Assembly (NCBI GenBank): GCA_034359265.1
Contig: CP136890.1
Span: 31,786,501 to 31,850,500 of the forward strand
Direction: 5' to 3'
Length of the DNA stretch: 64,000 nt
DNA from: Canna indica
Taxonomy: Eukaryota; Streptophyta; Magnoliopsida; Zingiberales; Cannaceae
The notes below the pieces were generated by a model that was not told the DNA's origin, did no database searches, and was given only the letters and a program-made list of their open reading frames with translations. This document shows positions 1 through 10,065 of this stretch, in pieces. The position numbers and the translations under genes were made by a program. The stretch's first letter is position 1; every line of letters begins with the position of its first letter.

Positions 1-175
1 GAACCGAAAAATTCGATTATATATAGTTGTTTAAAGGCTTTATAGTTGGTCAAAATAGTCATGTCAAAATTTTAACCGTTTACCGAACCGAAAAAATTCG
101 GTTAATTCGGTTCGGTTCGGTTAATTTGGTTCGGTTAACCGAAAAGATAAAATAAAAAATTTTCAAAAAATACAT

Positions 176-240
176 ATGGACTCGAACTCAGCTGAGAATT
201 AGATTTTAATTTTTACCCTTCTAACCATCTTAGCAAACAT
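176..240 (-). other. tRNA-like stretch with Pol III A/B-box-like motifs
   Basis: On the minus strand a TGGTTAGAAGG motif (A-box-like, one mismatch) is followed about 30 bases later by GAGTTCGAGTCC (B-box-like). No cloverleaf can be drawn, so this is a relic or a chance resemblance rather than a tRNA gene. Confidence 0.35.
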
Positions 241-310
241 TACTATCATTTTATATATAACTAACACATATTATATATATATCGAATGTTAAATAAATAT
301 TATTGCACAA

Positions 311-372
311 CATGGGATTCGAACTCGGGCGGCGGAAAGCTAAACATAACACTTAACCACCAAGACAAATGC
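311..372 (-). other. second tRNA-like stretch with A/B-box-like motifs
   Basis: The minus strand reads TGGTGGTTAAGTG and then GAGTTCGAATCCC, close to the Pol III A and B boxes and spaced as in a tRNA. It lies in the same MITE as the copy at 176-240. The stems do not pair fully, so this is a tRNA-derived relic at most. Confidence 0.4.
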
Positions 373-571
373 CAAAATCTAATATATTTGTTATTATATA
401 TATATATATATATACATATATATTCGGTTAATTTACCGAACCGAACCCAAAAATTTCTTTAACCGAAAACCGAACCGAAATTAATTCGGTTAATTCAGTT
501 CGATTAAATCGATTTCGGTTCGGTCGATTTCGGTTCGGTTTCGGTGAATCGGTGAAGTTTGCTCACCCCTA

Positions 572-877
572 ATTTTTGTTCTTTCAAAAATAAATGAAAC
601 AACTTAAATTTTAAAAATGGAATATAAGAATGCCAATTTTTATAGAGTAAATACCCAAAAAAAATATGAACTTTGATTTTTTTTTATTTTTAACATAAAC
701 TTTTTCCGTTAGCAAAGAAATACACCAACTTTAATTCTGTTACGCTGTTTAGTACGCACTGTCATTTTTGACGAATTTGACTGATGTGACACTTTAACGA
801 TGACGACGCGACAATTTTTTGTCCTACATAACATCTATTACTAGTTTACTTATCCCCAATCGCTCACGTGTAATAAT
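572..877. other. Intergenic AT-rich sequence, no gene seen
   Basis: No ORF or recognisable domain. The stretch 837-868 is complementary to 1407-1434 on the other side of the next MITE, so the two may be arms of an older hairpin element split by that insertion. Confidence 0.5.
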
Positions 878-1406
878 TAGGGATGGAAACAGGTCAGGTC
901 AGGCCAAGCCTTCAACTTAACAGGCCGCCTGTATAGTTAAAAATAGGCCCGAGCCTGGCCTGTGGCCTGTTATAGGCTATTTTTTCGGTCTGAGCCTAGT
1001 CTTTTCATAGGCTTGGCCTGGCCTGTGTCCTGTTTATAAAGTCTGCTAAAATCTGAAATATATTTATAAGACCTACTTCTAAATTCCAATATAAAAATGA
1101 TAACAATAAATTTAAACATAACAACAATAGTTGTTGTTTTATTAAATTAAAATATATATATTATTATATATAATGTAGATATATAATAAACTAATAATAT
1201 TATATATTTATTATATATTATATATACTACCTTAAAAGGCCTAGATTGGCCTATCAGGCTCAATAGGTCTTATAGTGAGCTTGGGTCTGACCTGATAAGA
1301 AAAATAGGCATAAAAATAAGCCTAGGTCTATTTTTTTTAAAAAAAAGTCAGGTCGAATACAGGCCAGGCCACATGCCCCTGACAGGCTGACCTATTTTCA
1401 CCCCTA
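878..1406. mobile_element. hAT-type MITE (AGGCC-rich)
   Basis: It starts TAGGGATGGAAACAGGTC and ends GACCTATTTTCACCCCTA, imperfect inverted ends of the TAGGG...CCCTA hAT class. AGGCC/GGCCT words fill both subterminal zones and the core is AT-rich. The flanking 8-mers GTAATAAT (870-877) and GTGATAAG (1407-1414) agree at 6 of 8 positions, consistent with a decayed 8-bp target duplication. Non-coding. Confidence 0.7.
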
Positions 1407-1434
1407 GTGATAAGGGGATGAGTAAATTGGTAAT

Positions 1435-2678
1435 TTTATCTTGACTCCATCCCATACAAGCAGATCAACAACCCCACCATTCTGCAACCTCCCCTTCCTC
1501 TCCAATCCGAATCAGCCCTACGGGACTCCATCATCCCTTCCATCTCCGCTGAACTCCAATGTGGCGCTCATGCGCACGCGCCACATGCCGTAGGACTCGT
1601 CGAACTTGGCGGACTTCACCGCCTCAATTGAACGGGGGATTAAGTGCAAAGCGCTCGGCGTAAGTGTGAGGTAGTCGATGAACTGGTTCCTGGAAGGGTA
1701 CTCGAGGAAGTCGGCGGAGCAGCTTGACGATGTACATCTGCACGGCCTGCGACTTTGGCGGCCACGTGAAGTGCTTCACGTCAGCGGAGGCCACGTGATG
1801 TACATCTGATGGCAAGCATGTTCATGGTGGACATAAGCGGCCCCGCGATCCCGCTGCTTCCCAAGTAAGTGCCAAAGTCTTTCCACATACACACTAATTA
1901 ATTTATTATTGTTGGGAATTTCATTAAATCCGGCCCAAATTTTATTGATGATCATCCGTTCAATTGGTAAACGAACGTTATTTCTGGAGTTATGGCCATT
2001 TATTTTTGAAGTTACTCTAAGGAACGTTGTTGTTGCTGCTTTATTTGGTTAAGGAATAAGGAGTTACAATAAATATATATATATATATAATGCCTTTATA
2101 TGTATTAACGTTGGGAGTTACTACTTTGCATAAAAGCAAAGCAGCAAGGCAAATATCTTGTTATATATATATCACATTGAAGAGAAAAAGGTGGACCTCA
2201 GCAAGCTCAAGAAATCTCTAAGCATTCTTCACTAGTCAACATAAGTTAAAATCAGCAAGCTCTTGTGCATGGGCATTTGGTGAAGAAATCAAACTAGCTG
2301 GATCACTGACGTGAGTTTTTTTTTGCTTATTAATTAGTTTACTGATTCTTGGGTGGAAGAAAATAGGAGGAGGAGAAAGAAAAAAAGATAAGAAAATAAG
2401 CGAAACTCTAGCAAGTCCAACTTAGGTGTTTGGGGTTCATTTTTATGTATCTTATTTCTTCTGTTTATTTTGTGTGCTAGGGTACCTCGGACTTTACGGG
2501 CAATAAAATCCGAGAAGACTGTAATTAAAAAATATATATATAATGAATTTCTCTATCGATTTGCCCCGTGATTTTTCTCTCTCTCAAATTAAGGAGAGTT
2601 TTCCAAATTTTGTGCCTTGTTTTCGTAGTTTTGCTCATATGTCCATTAATATCAACGAGATTCGTTTCCGCACCGTAC
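1435..2678. other. Unassigned region with a GC-rich, gene-like patch
   Basis: 1440-1870 is GC-rich, unlike its AT-rich surroundings, and could be a remnant of a host gene. Both strands were read and no family was recognised, and stops break the longer frames. A donor-like CCCAAGTAAGT lies near 1860. 1915-2678 resembles LTR or leader sequence into which the TRIM at 2679 inserted. No gene is called. Confidence 0.35.
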
Positions 2679-3467
2679 TGTCACGGGCCAAATGTTTTGG
2701 AGCGGAAGAACCCGTGCGGCACCCTTGCATCGCATGCAAGGGATAAGCCTTGATAAGAAATCCATCCCGAATGGGCTTCCCGACTTAACATTGCGGGGCA
2801 TATTTCGGACCACGCGCCAACCTCGTAGTCCATGTCCGAAATATGCCCCGCAATGTTAAGTCGGGAAGCCCATTCGGGATGGATTTCTTATCAAGGCTTA
2901 TCCCTTGCATGCGATGCAAGGGTGCCGCACGGGTTCTTCCGCTCCAAAACATTTGGCCCGTGACAGTTGGTATCAGAGCCAGGTTTGCGATCCTCCAGCT
3001 GAGAAAGCTCTCGATGCGGACATAGCCGACGCACATTCCGTCTATGGCGATCGAGTTGCCGAAGCAGTGAACCCAGTCGAGGACCTTCCGATTGTTGTGT
3101 AGGGGAGTGTTGGCTTACGAAACGGTTGCCTTGTGCGAATAACGAACGAGCAGCCCACATGGGCATGCACCATGTCGAATTCGCCCAAGGCGATTGCGGA
3201 ACTCACCCTACATCCGTTTTTGCATTTTCTTGTGTCCATAGTCCTGTAAATGTTGTATTTTACTTTACGCCTTCAATACCATTCGGCCAACTTGGTCATT
3301 GAAGGCGCGGACATGGACTACGAGGTTGGCGCGTGGTCCGAAATATGCCCCGCAATGTTAAGTCGGGAAGCCCATTCGGGATGGATTTCTTATCAAGGCT
3401 TATCCCTTGCATGCGATGCAAGGGTGCCGCACGGGTTCTTCCGCTCCAAAACATTTGGCCCGTGACA
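2679..3467 (+). mobile_element. TRIM-like LTR retrotransposon with extra inverted LTR
   Basis: Three copies of a ~131-bp repeat are present: inverted at 2679-2809, and direct at 2835-2965 and 3337-3467. The direct copies end CCCGTGACA. A TGGTATCAGAGCC primer-binding site (2968-2980, initiator-Met tRNA type) directly follows the middle copy, which marks it as the 5' LTR. The internal region is only about 350 bp and non-coding, as in TRIM elements. The inverted copy drags about 29 bp of internal end (2810-2838) and abuts the 5' LTR, forming a near-perfect hairpin. GTAC flanks the whole unit (2675-2678, 3468-3471), so it appears to have inserted as one piece. Confidence 0.72.
2968..2980 (+). other. 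Primer-binding site of the TRIM element
   Basis: TGGTATCAGAGCC starts 2 bp after the ...GTGACA LTR end. It matches the initiator-methionine tRNA-primed sites of many plant LTR retrotransposons. Confidence 0.8.
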
Positions 3468-3558
3468 GTACTAAACAATTATTATTCGAAGGAGTCAATG
3501 GCCGGAGGAGACTTCATCAGCACTCAAAAGAGGAGTGCATGCATGCGCGACAGGAATA

Positions 3559-3793
3559 GAACTTGTATGAGCGGCCTGCTCATACAAATTTGTATGAGCA
3601 AGCCGCTCATCTTCCGCCACGTCAGCTTAGCACGCATCCCGATGCAGAATTCGAGTTCGGGATGCGTGCCCAGCAACAGCCCAGACTGCATCCCGAACTC
3701 AATTTTTGCATCGGGATGTGTGCTGGGCTGATGTGGCGGAAGATGAGCGGCCTGCTCATGCAAATTTGTATGAGCAGGCCGCTCATACAAGTT
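3559..3793. mobile_element. Foldback (hairpin) MITE
   Basis: The whole 235 bp is a near-perfect palindrome. Both arms begin AACTTGTATGAGCGGCCTGC, contain a second GTATGAGC...CCGCTCATC inverted module and CTTCCGCCAC, and meet near 3675. No coding potential and no convincing target duplication. It lies between the TRIM and the calmodulin-like pseudogene, 160 bp beyond that gene's 3' end. Confidence 0.65.
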
Positions 3794-3954
3794 TTCTCCC
3801 AGCGTGTATAAGACTCATGGATGTGGATTCTTAATTTAAATCGCTTATGTATATTTAATTCTGTTGAATCGAATCCTTCGTTGAGAAGAAAAAAAAGAGA
3901 GGAAAGAATGGGAATTATTAAGAGGAAGAAAAAAAGAAGAAGAATGAATATGGA

Positions 3955-4443
3955 TCAGATCAAGCTGCTCTCCATGAACTTGACGAACTCGTTGAAATCG
4001 ATCCTCCGTCGGCGTTCTCATCGTACGCGGCGATCATCTGCCGGCACGCGTCCGGCGCCACGGCCTCCCGGAAACCCAGCTCCGACAGCACCCTGTGCAG
4101 CTCGGCGGCGTCGATGAACTCGTCGCGCCCCTCATCGAACACCTGGAAGGCCGCCTCCACCTCCTCCAAGCTTGGCTCCTTTTCGTCGAATAGGTGGGCG
4201 ACTTCCGCCCCGGCGACGCCCTTCCCGGGAGGAACCAGCTGATGGCTGAGCGGCGCCTTGGGCGCTGAGTTTGGAGACGGGTGCGGCGGCGCAGAAGTCA
4301 TCGTGGGAGCGGAGGATGGAGAGGAGGCGCCAGGAGAGGAGGAGGATGAACAAGATGGAAACGATCTTGTAGAAGATGAGCACGATGGAATCCGCCAGCG
4401 CGAGCCAGTGGTTCGGAGCGGACGCTGGCGATAGCTTCTCCAT
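3955..4443 (-). pseudogene. Calmodulin-like EF-hand protein (CML45/46/47 type), frameshifted
   Basis: The minus strand encodes an N-terminal membrane anchor after the ATG at 4443 (starts MEKLSPAS, then a Val/Leu/Ile-rich segment ending near a RSHDD motif). About 45 aa of low-complexity linker follow, then an EF-hand pair in a different frame. The first loop, DEGRDEFIDAAE, is degenerate, with Gly at position 3 and Glu at position 6. The second begins DENADG and needs one more frame change to continue into an IDFNEFVKF segment, ending at TGA 3955-3957. Intronless, about 160 aa, GC-rich. The order anchor, linker, two C-terminal EF-hands fits plant CML45-47 calcium sensors. Two one-base shifts (near 4290 and 3995) break it. 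They may be true decay or assembly errors. Confidence 0.6.
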
Positions 4444-4530
4444 GGTTAAGGGGGAGGAGAAGGAGATGCATAGGCGTGTGAGAGAAAGGGGGGAGAGCGA
4501 AGGAGAAGGAGAGAGGAAGCTGCCTGCCAT

Positions 4531-5121
4531 TAAACGAATTCTTTTAATAAACGCTTGCTGGTCCGGCAGCTCTCAGCTTGTGAGACGATGGTCCGGCGGC
4601 CGCAGTCCACCACGACTCATTCTCGCTCTCGCCGTCCTCGACGACGATGGAGGAGGACCCGCGGGCTCAACTTCAGCGACAAAGGAGAACTCCGGATCCA
4701 CGAGGCGGGAGCTCTTCCAGGGATCCACGATGTAAGGAAGTGAATCGGAGGAGAAGAAGATGAGAGGAAGCAGGAAGTAAAAGAAAAATAATTTTTTAAT
4801 AATAAAATTGATTAAAATAATAAAATAATTATCCGCGTACGATAAAATTCGCAACGTCGTCGTTGTTAACGTACCATTTTTTTACTAACACAAAAAAATT
4901 TATATTAAAAATGAAAAAAAAAGACTTAAACCTTTTTTTTACTCATTTTATACCATGGTACTTTCTATTATTGTTTTTTTTAAAGAAAAATAAGTTTATA
5001 CTTGATGGTTAGGTAACCATTTTGTGTAGTTTCTATAGAAACCATGTCTGGAAGTTAAAATACTGTTTCTTTAGAGAGAAACAGTTTACCTTTATTTTTA
5101 TATGCATGATTTACACAATGA
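4531..5121. other. Upstream flank of the CML pseudogene, then AT-rich spacer
   Basis: 4531-4760 stays GC-rich and may be promoter or leader of the minus-strand CML gene. ORFs on both strands show no domain I recognise. 4761-5121 is AT-rich with short palindromes (for example around 5030-5090) and no gene. Confidence 0.35.
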
Positions 5122-5130
5122 TTTAAAATA

Positions 5131-6391
5131 GGGTATTGGGCAAAAAGCCCTGTAAACCTCTAGCCTAACTAGAAGAACACCCTATAAATTTTAAAAATAT
5201 GAAAAAAAAATTTATAAATTATTAAAAATTAATAAAAAATCTCATGTCGTCATCTCTTCATTAAATTTTTAATAGAATTTTACATCAGCGTCATGTGTCG
5301 ACACCTCATTCGTCAATATGTAATTTATTTCTCACATTCCATATTTAATATATTTTTAAAAAATATAAAAATATTCCATTTTTTTAAAAAAACTCTCTTT
5401 CAATGTATAGTGCTATGTAAAAAAATTCTAAATTTTAATTGCAATGCAAAAAAACTCATGAACTTTGATTGTGATGTAAAAAAACTCTTGAACTTTAATT
5501 GTGATGTAAAAAATTACTGGACTTTTATTATTATATTTCAAACTTGTATGACAGTAAATTAAATGCAACCACAACCGTCGACTTTTGTCAAAAGAAGCAT
5601 ACATGACAACATTGTGGTTGCTTAGGAGCTTGTTCATTCTATGTATTCTTTAAAGGTACGTAAAGCCCCCTACATTTTGATTAAGATAGAAAGATTTATG
5701 ATTTTCTATCTTAGCGTACTATTTTTCATGTTCTATCAGCTACTAATATGTTGCCTAAGTTCGTTAAGAGGATTAAAATATGTGTTTTAGGTGCTTCTTG
5801 TGCTAACTTTAATAAAATTGAGAAGTATTTGAAAAATTTATTTGGGATAAAAATTAAAGCTTTCATGGAATGTTTAAAAACAATGACAAAGTATACTTGC
5901 TCTTTCATTGTCTCTAAATATTATCTTGTTGAACCTGCATTTTACCTACTAGCATATATATTTAAAATGTAACAATAAAAGTTCAGGAGTTTCTTGCATC
6001 ACAATTAAAGTTCATGATTTTTTTTGCATCATAATTAAAATTCAGGAAATTTTTTTGCATCACAATCAAATTCATGAGATTTTTTGCATAGCACTACAAG
6101 TTGAGAGAGAGATATTTTTTTTTTAAAAAAAATATTTTTTAGAATATTTTTTTTTTAAATTTTTAAAAAGATATATATTAAATATTACATGAAAAATAAA
6201 CTACACGTGAATGATGTGTCGGCACGTGATGCTGATGTGAAATTTCTATTAAAAAATTAATGGAGAGATGATGACATAAGTTTTTTTTGCTAGTTTTTAA
6301 TAATTTGTGGGATTTTTTTATATGTTTTAAAAGTTCATGAGATTTTTTTGCTAATTAGGCTAAAATTTAAGAGGTTTTTTATTATTTATCC
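5131..6391. mobile_element. Mutator-like element with long terminal inverted repeats
   Basis: Perfect 9-bp target duplications TTTAAAATA lie at 5122-5130 and 6392-6400. The ends are GGGTATTGG...TTATCC, and inverted arms of roughly 400 bp (5131-5560 and 5980-6391) share blocks such as AACCTCTxxxxTTTAGCCTAA and the CATCAGC...GTGTCGxCAC region. The 420-bp core (5570-5980) has a 74-aa open frame at 5748-5972 with no recognised domain. No transposase is seen, so this is a non-autonomous MULE. Confidence 0.78.
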
Positions 6392-6897
6392 TTTAAAATA
6401 TAACAATAACCACTACAACACATCGTTGGAATTCTGACGACAGATTATAAAAAAATTTTAACGTCGGAGGGAGTAAATATATGCATTCTGACGGCAGTGA
6501 ATCCGTCGAAAACGCGTGTCAAAAACCTTTCGCTTAATTTTAAATATTGACGTCTATCCAGGCGTAAAGATTTAAATTTCGACGGCGTGTGCGGTCGAAA
6601 CGAGACGTCAGTATCCAAAACGACGACGTTATGCTTAGCATATTGACGTCTAAACAGGCGTCAATATGCTTAGCATATTGACGCCTCAACAGGCGTCAAT
6701 ATGCTAATTAACCATTTTTTTCATTTTTTTAAATAAATTTTACTCATAATCAATAATTAATATATTAATTAGCTAATTAATTTAAAATTAATCAAATTAT
6801 CATCAAAATTCACAATTTTATTTAATTGGAACAGTAATACAAAATTTAATTTAAACAATACTCAGTAATTTTATTTACAAATAAAATTAAATAATTT

Positions 6898-7165
6898 AAT
6901 CTTCATCATCGTCCATATCCTCCTGCTCCTCCTCGTCTTCTTGTTCTTCCTCGTCGTCTTCTCTATACGGATCAACATCTCTATCTGTACATTTATATCA
7001 ATTATAAGCATATAAATTTTAATATTATTAATTAAAATATTCAGTATGACAATATATAAATTACTTACAGTTTAGAAATGGATCTTTACTTGTACCTTCT
7101 CCGAGATTAGCCGACGGTATTTCATGAGGAAGACTTTCAGGAACATACAATCGATCCTGTTAAAA
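6898..7165 (-). pseudogene. Residual coding fragments inside the deleted CACTA
   Basis: Minus-strand frames give a fragment starting RLYVPESLPHE (about 7165-7075) and, after an intron-like gap, an Asp/Glu-rich tail with DDEEEQEDEEE (about 6985-6898). Similar acidic tails end the CACTA transposase frame in the larger element at 11357-11557. The rest of the gene is missing. Confidence 0.4.
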
Positions 7166-7835
7166 AATATATTTAATTAATTACAATGCTAAAAATATCA
7201 ACTACAAATAAATTAAATAAATACATACATAATCAATTGGCGAGGAAAACATATTAGCTTGATTAATAATTGGATTTAGTCCCTGTGACGATGAATTATT
7301 AAATTGTTGTTGAATTATTTAATAATAATTAATTAGTTGTATTAATAATAACAATAATAATAACAGTAATAATAATAATATTATTATTATTATTAATTAG
7401 TGATAATAATTACATAATAATAATAATAATAATATAGTATTTATTAATTAGTAACTATATAATATCTAACCAAAGATAACAGTAATTCTAATACATGATA
7501 GCATAGTTAGCAGTAACTAAAGCATAATATCTAAATTAACATGCATAATATCTAAATTAATATCTAAAGCAGTAACATGCATAATATAACATGATAATTA
7601 GCCGTATCTAAATTATGCTAACTAAAGCATGATAGCATAGTTAAAAAAAAATTAAACAAGATAACTGATCTTAAATCTAAAGATATATGCATAACATCAA
7701 ATTTATACTAACTTGAGAATAAGAGCCGGATCTCAAGCTGATTCGACGAGCAAAATTTACGGCCGCCGGTTGCTTCGTCGAGATGAACAGAAAAGAAAAA
7801 AAATATTAGTTAATTATGGATTCGTCGACGTGAAA

Positions 7836-8000
7836 AAAAAAAAAAAAAAAAAAAACAGCAGCAGCAGCGACGGAAGAAGAAAGAAGAAGAAGAAGAAAAA
7901 AAAAAAAACAGCAGCAGCAGCGACGGAAGAAGAAAGAAGAAAAAAAAACAAAAAAAAAAGGAGCAGCGACGGAAGAAGAAAGAAGAAGGAGAAGAAATCG
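7836..8000. repeat. A-rich / GAA-GCA microsatellite tract
   Basis: Runs of A and GAAGAA with three copies of a CAGCAGCAGCGACGGAAG-like unit. Any Lys-rich ORF here is a product of the repeat. Confidence 0.8.
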
Positions 8001-8533
8001 GACGGAAGAAATTACCTGCTGATTCGACGACGGAAGAAATCGGACGAAGAAATCGATCGGCAGCAGCGATGAGACGAAGGAAGAAGAAGAAGTAGGTGCG
8101 CGGGAGGAAGAAATTTAGGCGGTGAACGTGAAATTTATAGGTAAAATTTATATTTATTTAGTTAAAGAATTGTAGCAATATTTAAAAAAATTATATATAT
8201 ATATATAATTTCGTACGTTCTGCAGCTGAAATGAAATTTCAGCTGCTTACCGTACGCTCACGGGTTGAAATTTTCAACCCCTGATACTTGCTTCGACGAC
8301 CGCGCGTTCGCGCGGGAAAATATTTCGACGCCACCTGCGTCGAAACGTTGGCGTCGAAATTTTTCGACGCTGCCTTTTCGACGAAAAAACGCCATATTTC
8401 CCGTTTTACATATCGACGTCTAATATAGACGTCGATATTTTTAAACTTTTTCGCATCCGTCCTTAAACATTTCGACGCTTCTTCGGACGTCAAAAAATAA
8501 ACGTCGTTATTTCGAAATTTTCTTGTTGTGAAC

Positions 8534-9149
8534 TTTTAAGTAAATTACATTAAGTTATTCTTTTAGCAAAAAAACTATTACATTAGTTTTTAATATGCAT
8601 CATAAATTTTAATCAACAACTCGTCTATTTAAGTTGACATTGAAATTTAATTATTTTAGTATTAAAATCATATTATCACAAAATATGATCGACATGAATA
8701 AAATCAATTATTTTAATATATTTTTAGTTGGGACAAGCCGCTAACCATTTGTATCCGTATAAACTCCACCTATATTCCATTTAACTTTTAATTATTTTAA
8801 CCTCTCATGGATTCCCTTGTCAGCTTCCACCTGTATTCCATTGAATATGCGACGGTTGTTTGTAGAGTCGGAGAGCTAGTAAAGCTCATGGGTTTTCACA
8901 TGTGACTAACTTAGTATGCTCTTGGTAGTAGCATCTGCATTAATAATCTATCTTTCGTAAATAAGCACTCGCATTATGATGATAAATAATTTTTTTTTTA
9001 CTTACAGATAAATAAGAAAGATAATTTATTATTTTTAAATAATAATTTTTATTTTTATGAGTAATAAATAATTGATTAAATTTTTTTATTTGTGGAGCAT
9101 CAACGACTTACGAAGATGTGATAATTTTTACATTGAAATATTTGAATTT
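8534..9149. other. AT-rich intergenic sequence, nothing recognised
   Basis: No ORF, inverted repeat or domain was recognised between the CACTA end and the LINE fragment. Confidence 0.5.
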
Positions 9150-9478
9150 TAATACTAGCTAGGACAAAAGTTGTTTCATAAAGCAAGCAAGGAATAGAAG
9201 TGTTAACTTAAAACTTGAGATGGTTTTCACCGTTTCTTTGTTGAGATTCTAATGCAATGCATAATGACTACATCTTTCTCAATCTTTATTGGAGGCATTG
9301 CCTATGATTACTTTAAGCCGAGACGTGATCTACGATAGGGAGACCCACTATCTCCTCTCTTTGTTGTTTGCATGGAAGGTCTAAGTTTTATGTTGGAAAA
9401 GGCCGAACAATAATCACAAGTCACGGGAATTAAAATCATTCATTTTCTTTACGGGTGACATCCTCCTGTTCAGTAAAG
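9150..9478 (+). pseudogene. LINE reverse transcriptase, 5' part (interrupted)
   Basis: Plus-strand frames give the plant LINE reverse transcriptase block RGDPLSPxLF...EGLS as GDPLSPLLFVVCMEGLS near 9340-9390. The region just before the catalytic DD follows at 9440-9478, where the frame is broken. Several stops and a frame change show decay. The CACTA at 9479 cuts the frame after the LLFSK-encoding bases and the same frame resumes at 16378. This is the left half of one LINE. Confidence 0.72.
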
Positions 9479-9489
9479 CACTACTGGAA

Positions 9490-9840
9490 TAATGGGCATC
9501 AGCAACGGCTGAAGTCGTTGCTGAAAACCATCAGCAACGGCTTGCAACGGCCCGACCCGTTGCAACGGGGCCGTGGCAAAAAAACGCGTTGTTGAAAATT
9601 TAGCAACAGATCAGCCACGGCCGCTCGGGCCGTTGCTAATAATATTATCAGCAACGGCTTTGCCACGGACACGGGGCCATTGCTAATAAAATTATTCGCA
9701 ACGGCCCTGGAGGCCGTGGCAAGGCCGTTAGTGAAAGACCGTTGCTAAGTCGTTGTTGTATGACATCAGCAACGGTTTACGATACACTTTTAGTAACGGC
9801 TTTCCCATAGACGATCGTGGGAAAGTCGTTGCTGATGACT
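9490..9840. repeat. CACTA left subterminal repeat array
   Basis: At least eight direct and inverted copies of a CAGCAACGGC-like decamer, mirrored by the array at 16120-16360. In En/Spm-type elements such arrays bind the TNPA/TNP1 protein. That role is inferred from the family. Confidence 0.75.
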
Positions 9841-10065
9841 AAAACCTGCAACCGAAAATATTTAAAATTCTAAATTTTCATTAATACATTGATACATAAC
9901 TCACACACTCATACACACATCACAAATACACTCAGATATACATCAAAACAATTATACTTATATTTATAATTATCCACAATCGTATAACAACTATTCAAAT
10001 GCAAAATTAAAGTATCAATATCCAAACAAAATAAATTAAACAAGTATAGTATCTAAGTAACAAAG

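Larger units (their letters stand above)
1..571. mobile_element. hAT-type MITE, left end outside window
   Basis: A non-autonomous element rich in TTCGGTT/AACCGAA subterminal repeats, dense at 60-150 and 420-555. It ends GCTCACCCCTA at 571, the complement of the TAGGGGTGAGC end usual for plant hAT MITEs. The left terminus and target duplication are off the window edge. The AT-rich core has two tRNA-like stretches on the minus strand (see separate entries). No coding capacity. Confidence 0.7.
6411..8530 (-). mobile_element. Non-autonomous CACTA (En/Spm) transposon
   Basis: The left end is CACTACAACA, and the right end read on the minus strand is CACAACAAGAAAATTTCG. The 3-bp target duplication AAC is at 6408-6410 and 8531-8533. 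Subterminal zones (6430-6710 and 8330-8525) are packed with GACGTC/TTCGACG and AGGCGTCAATATG words, as expected for transposase-binding arrays. The core keeps acidic-tail exon-like fragments on the minus strand near 6900-6970 and 7075-7160 (see separate entry) and a purine-rich microsatellite at 7836-8000, but no transposase body. It is a deletion derivative. Confidence 0.82.

Noticed and set aside
1624..1815. GC-rich 63-codon minus-strand ORF
   Set aside because: No recognised family and stops beyond it. Kept only as an unassigned GC-rich patch.
2785..3811. Several overlapping ORFs of 60-132 codons
   Set aside because: They lie in the TRIM hairpin and in the palindromic MITE. Both strands are open because the sequence is repeated and inverted.
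4573..4854. 93-codon minus-strand ORF upstream of the CML gene
   Set aside because: Half is AT-rich hydrophobic noise and half is Pro/Arg-rich GC sequence, with no domain.
7713..8072. Lys-rich 119-codon ORF
   Set aside because: It arises from GAA/A runs in the deleted CACTA.
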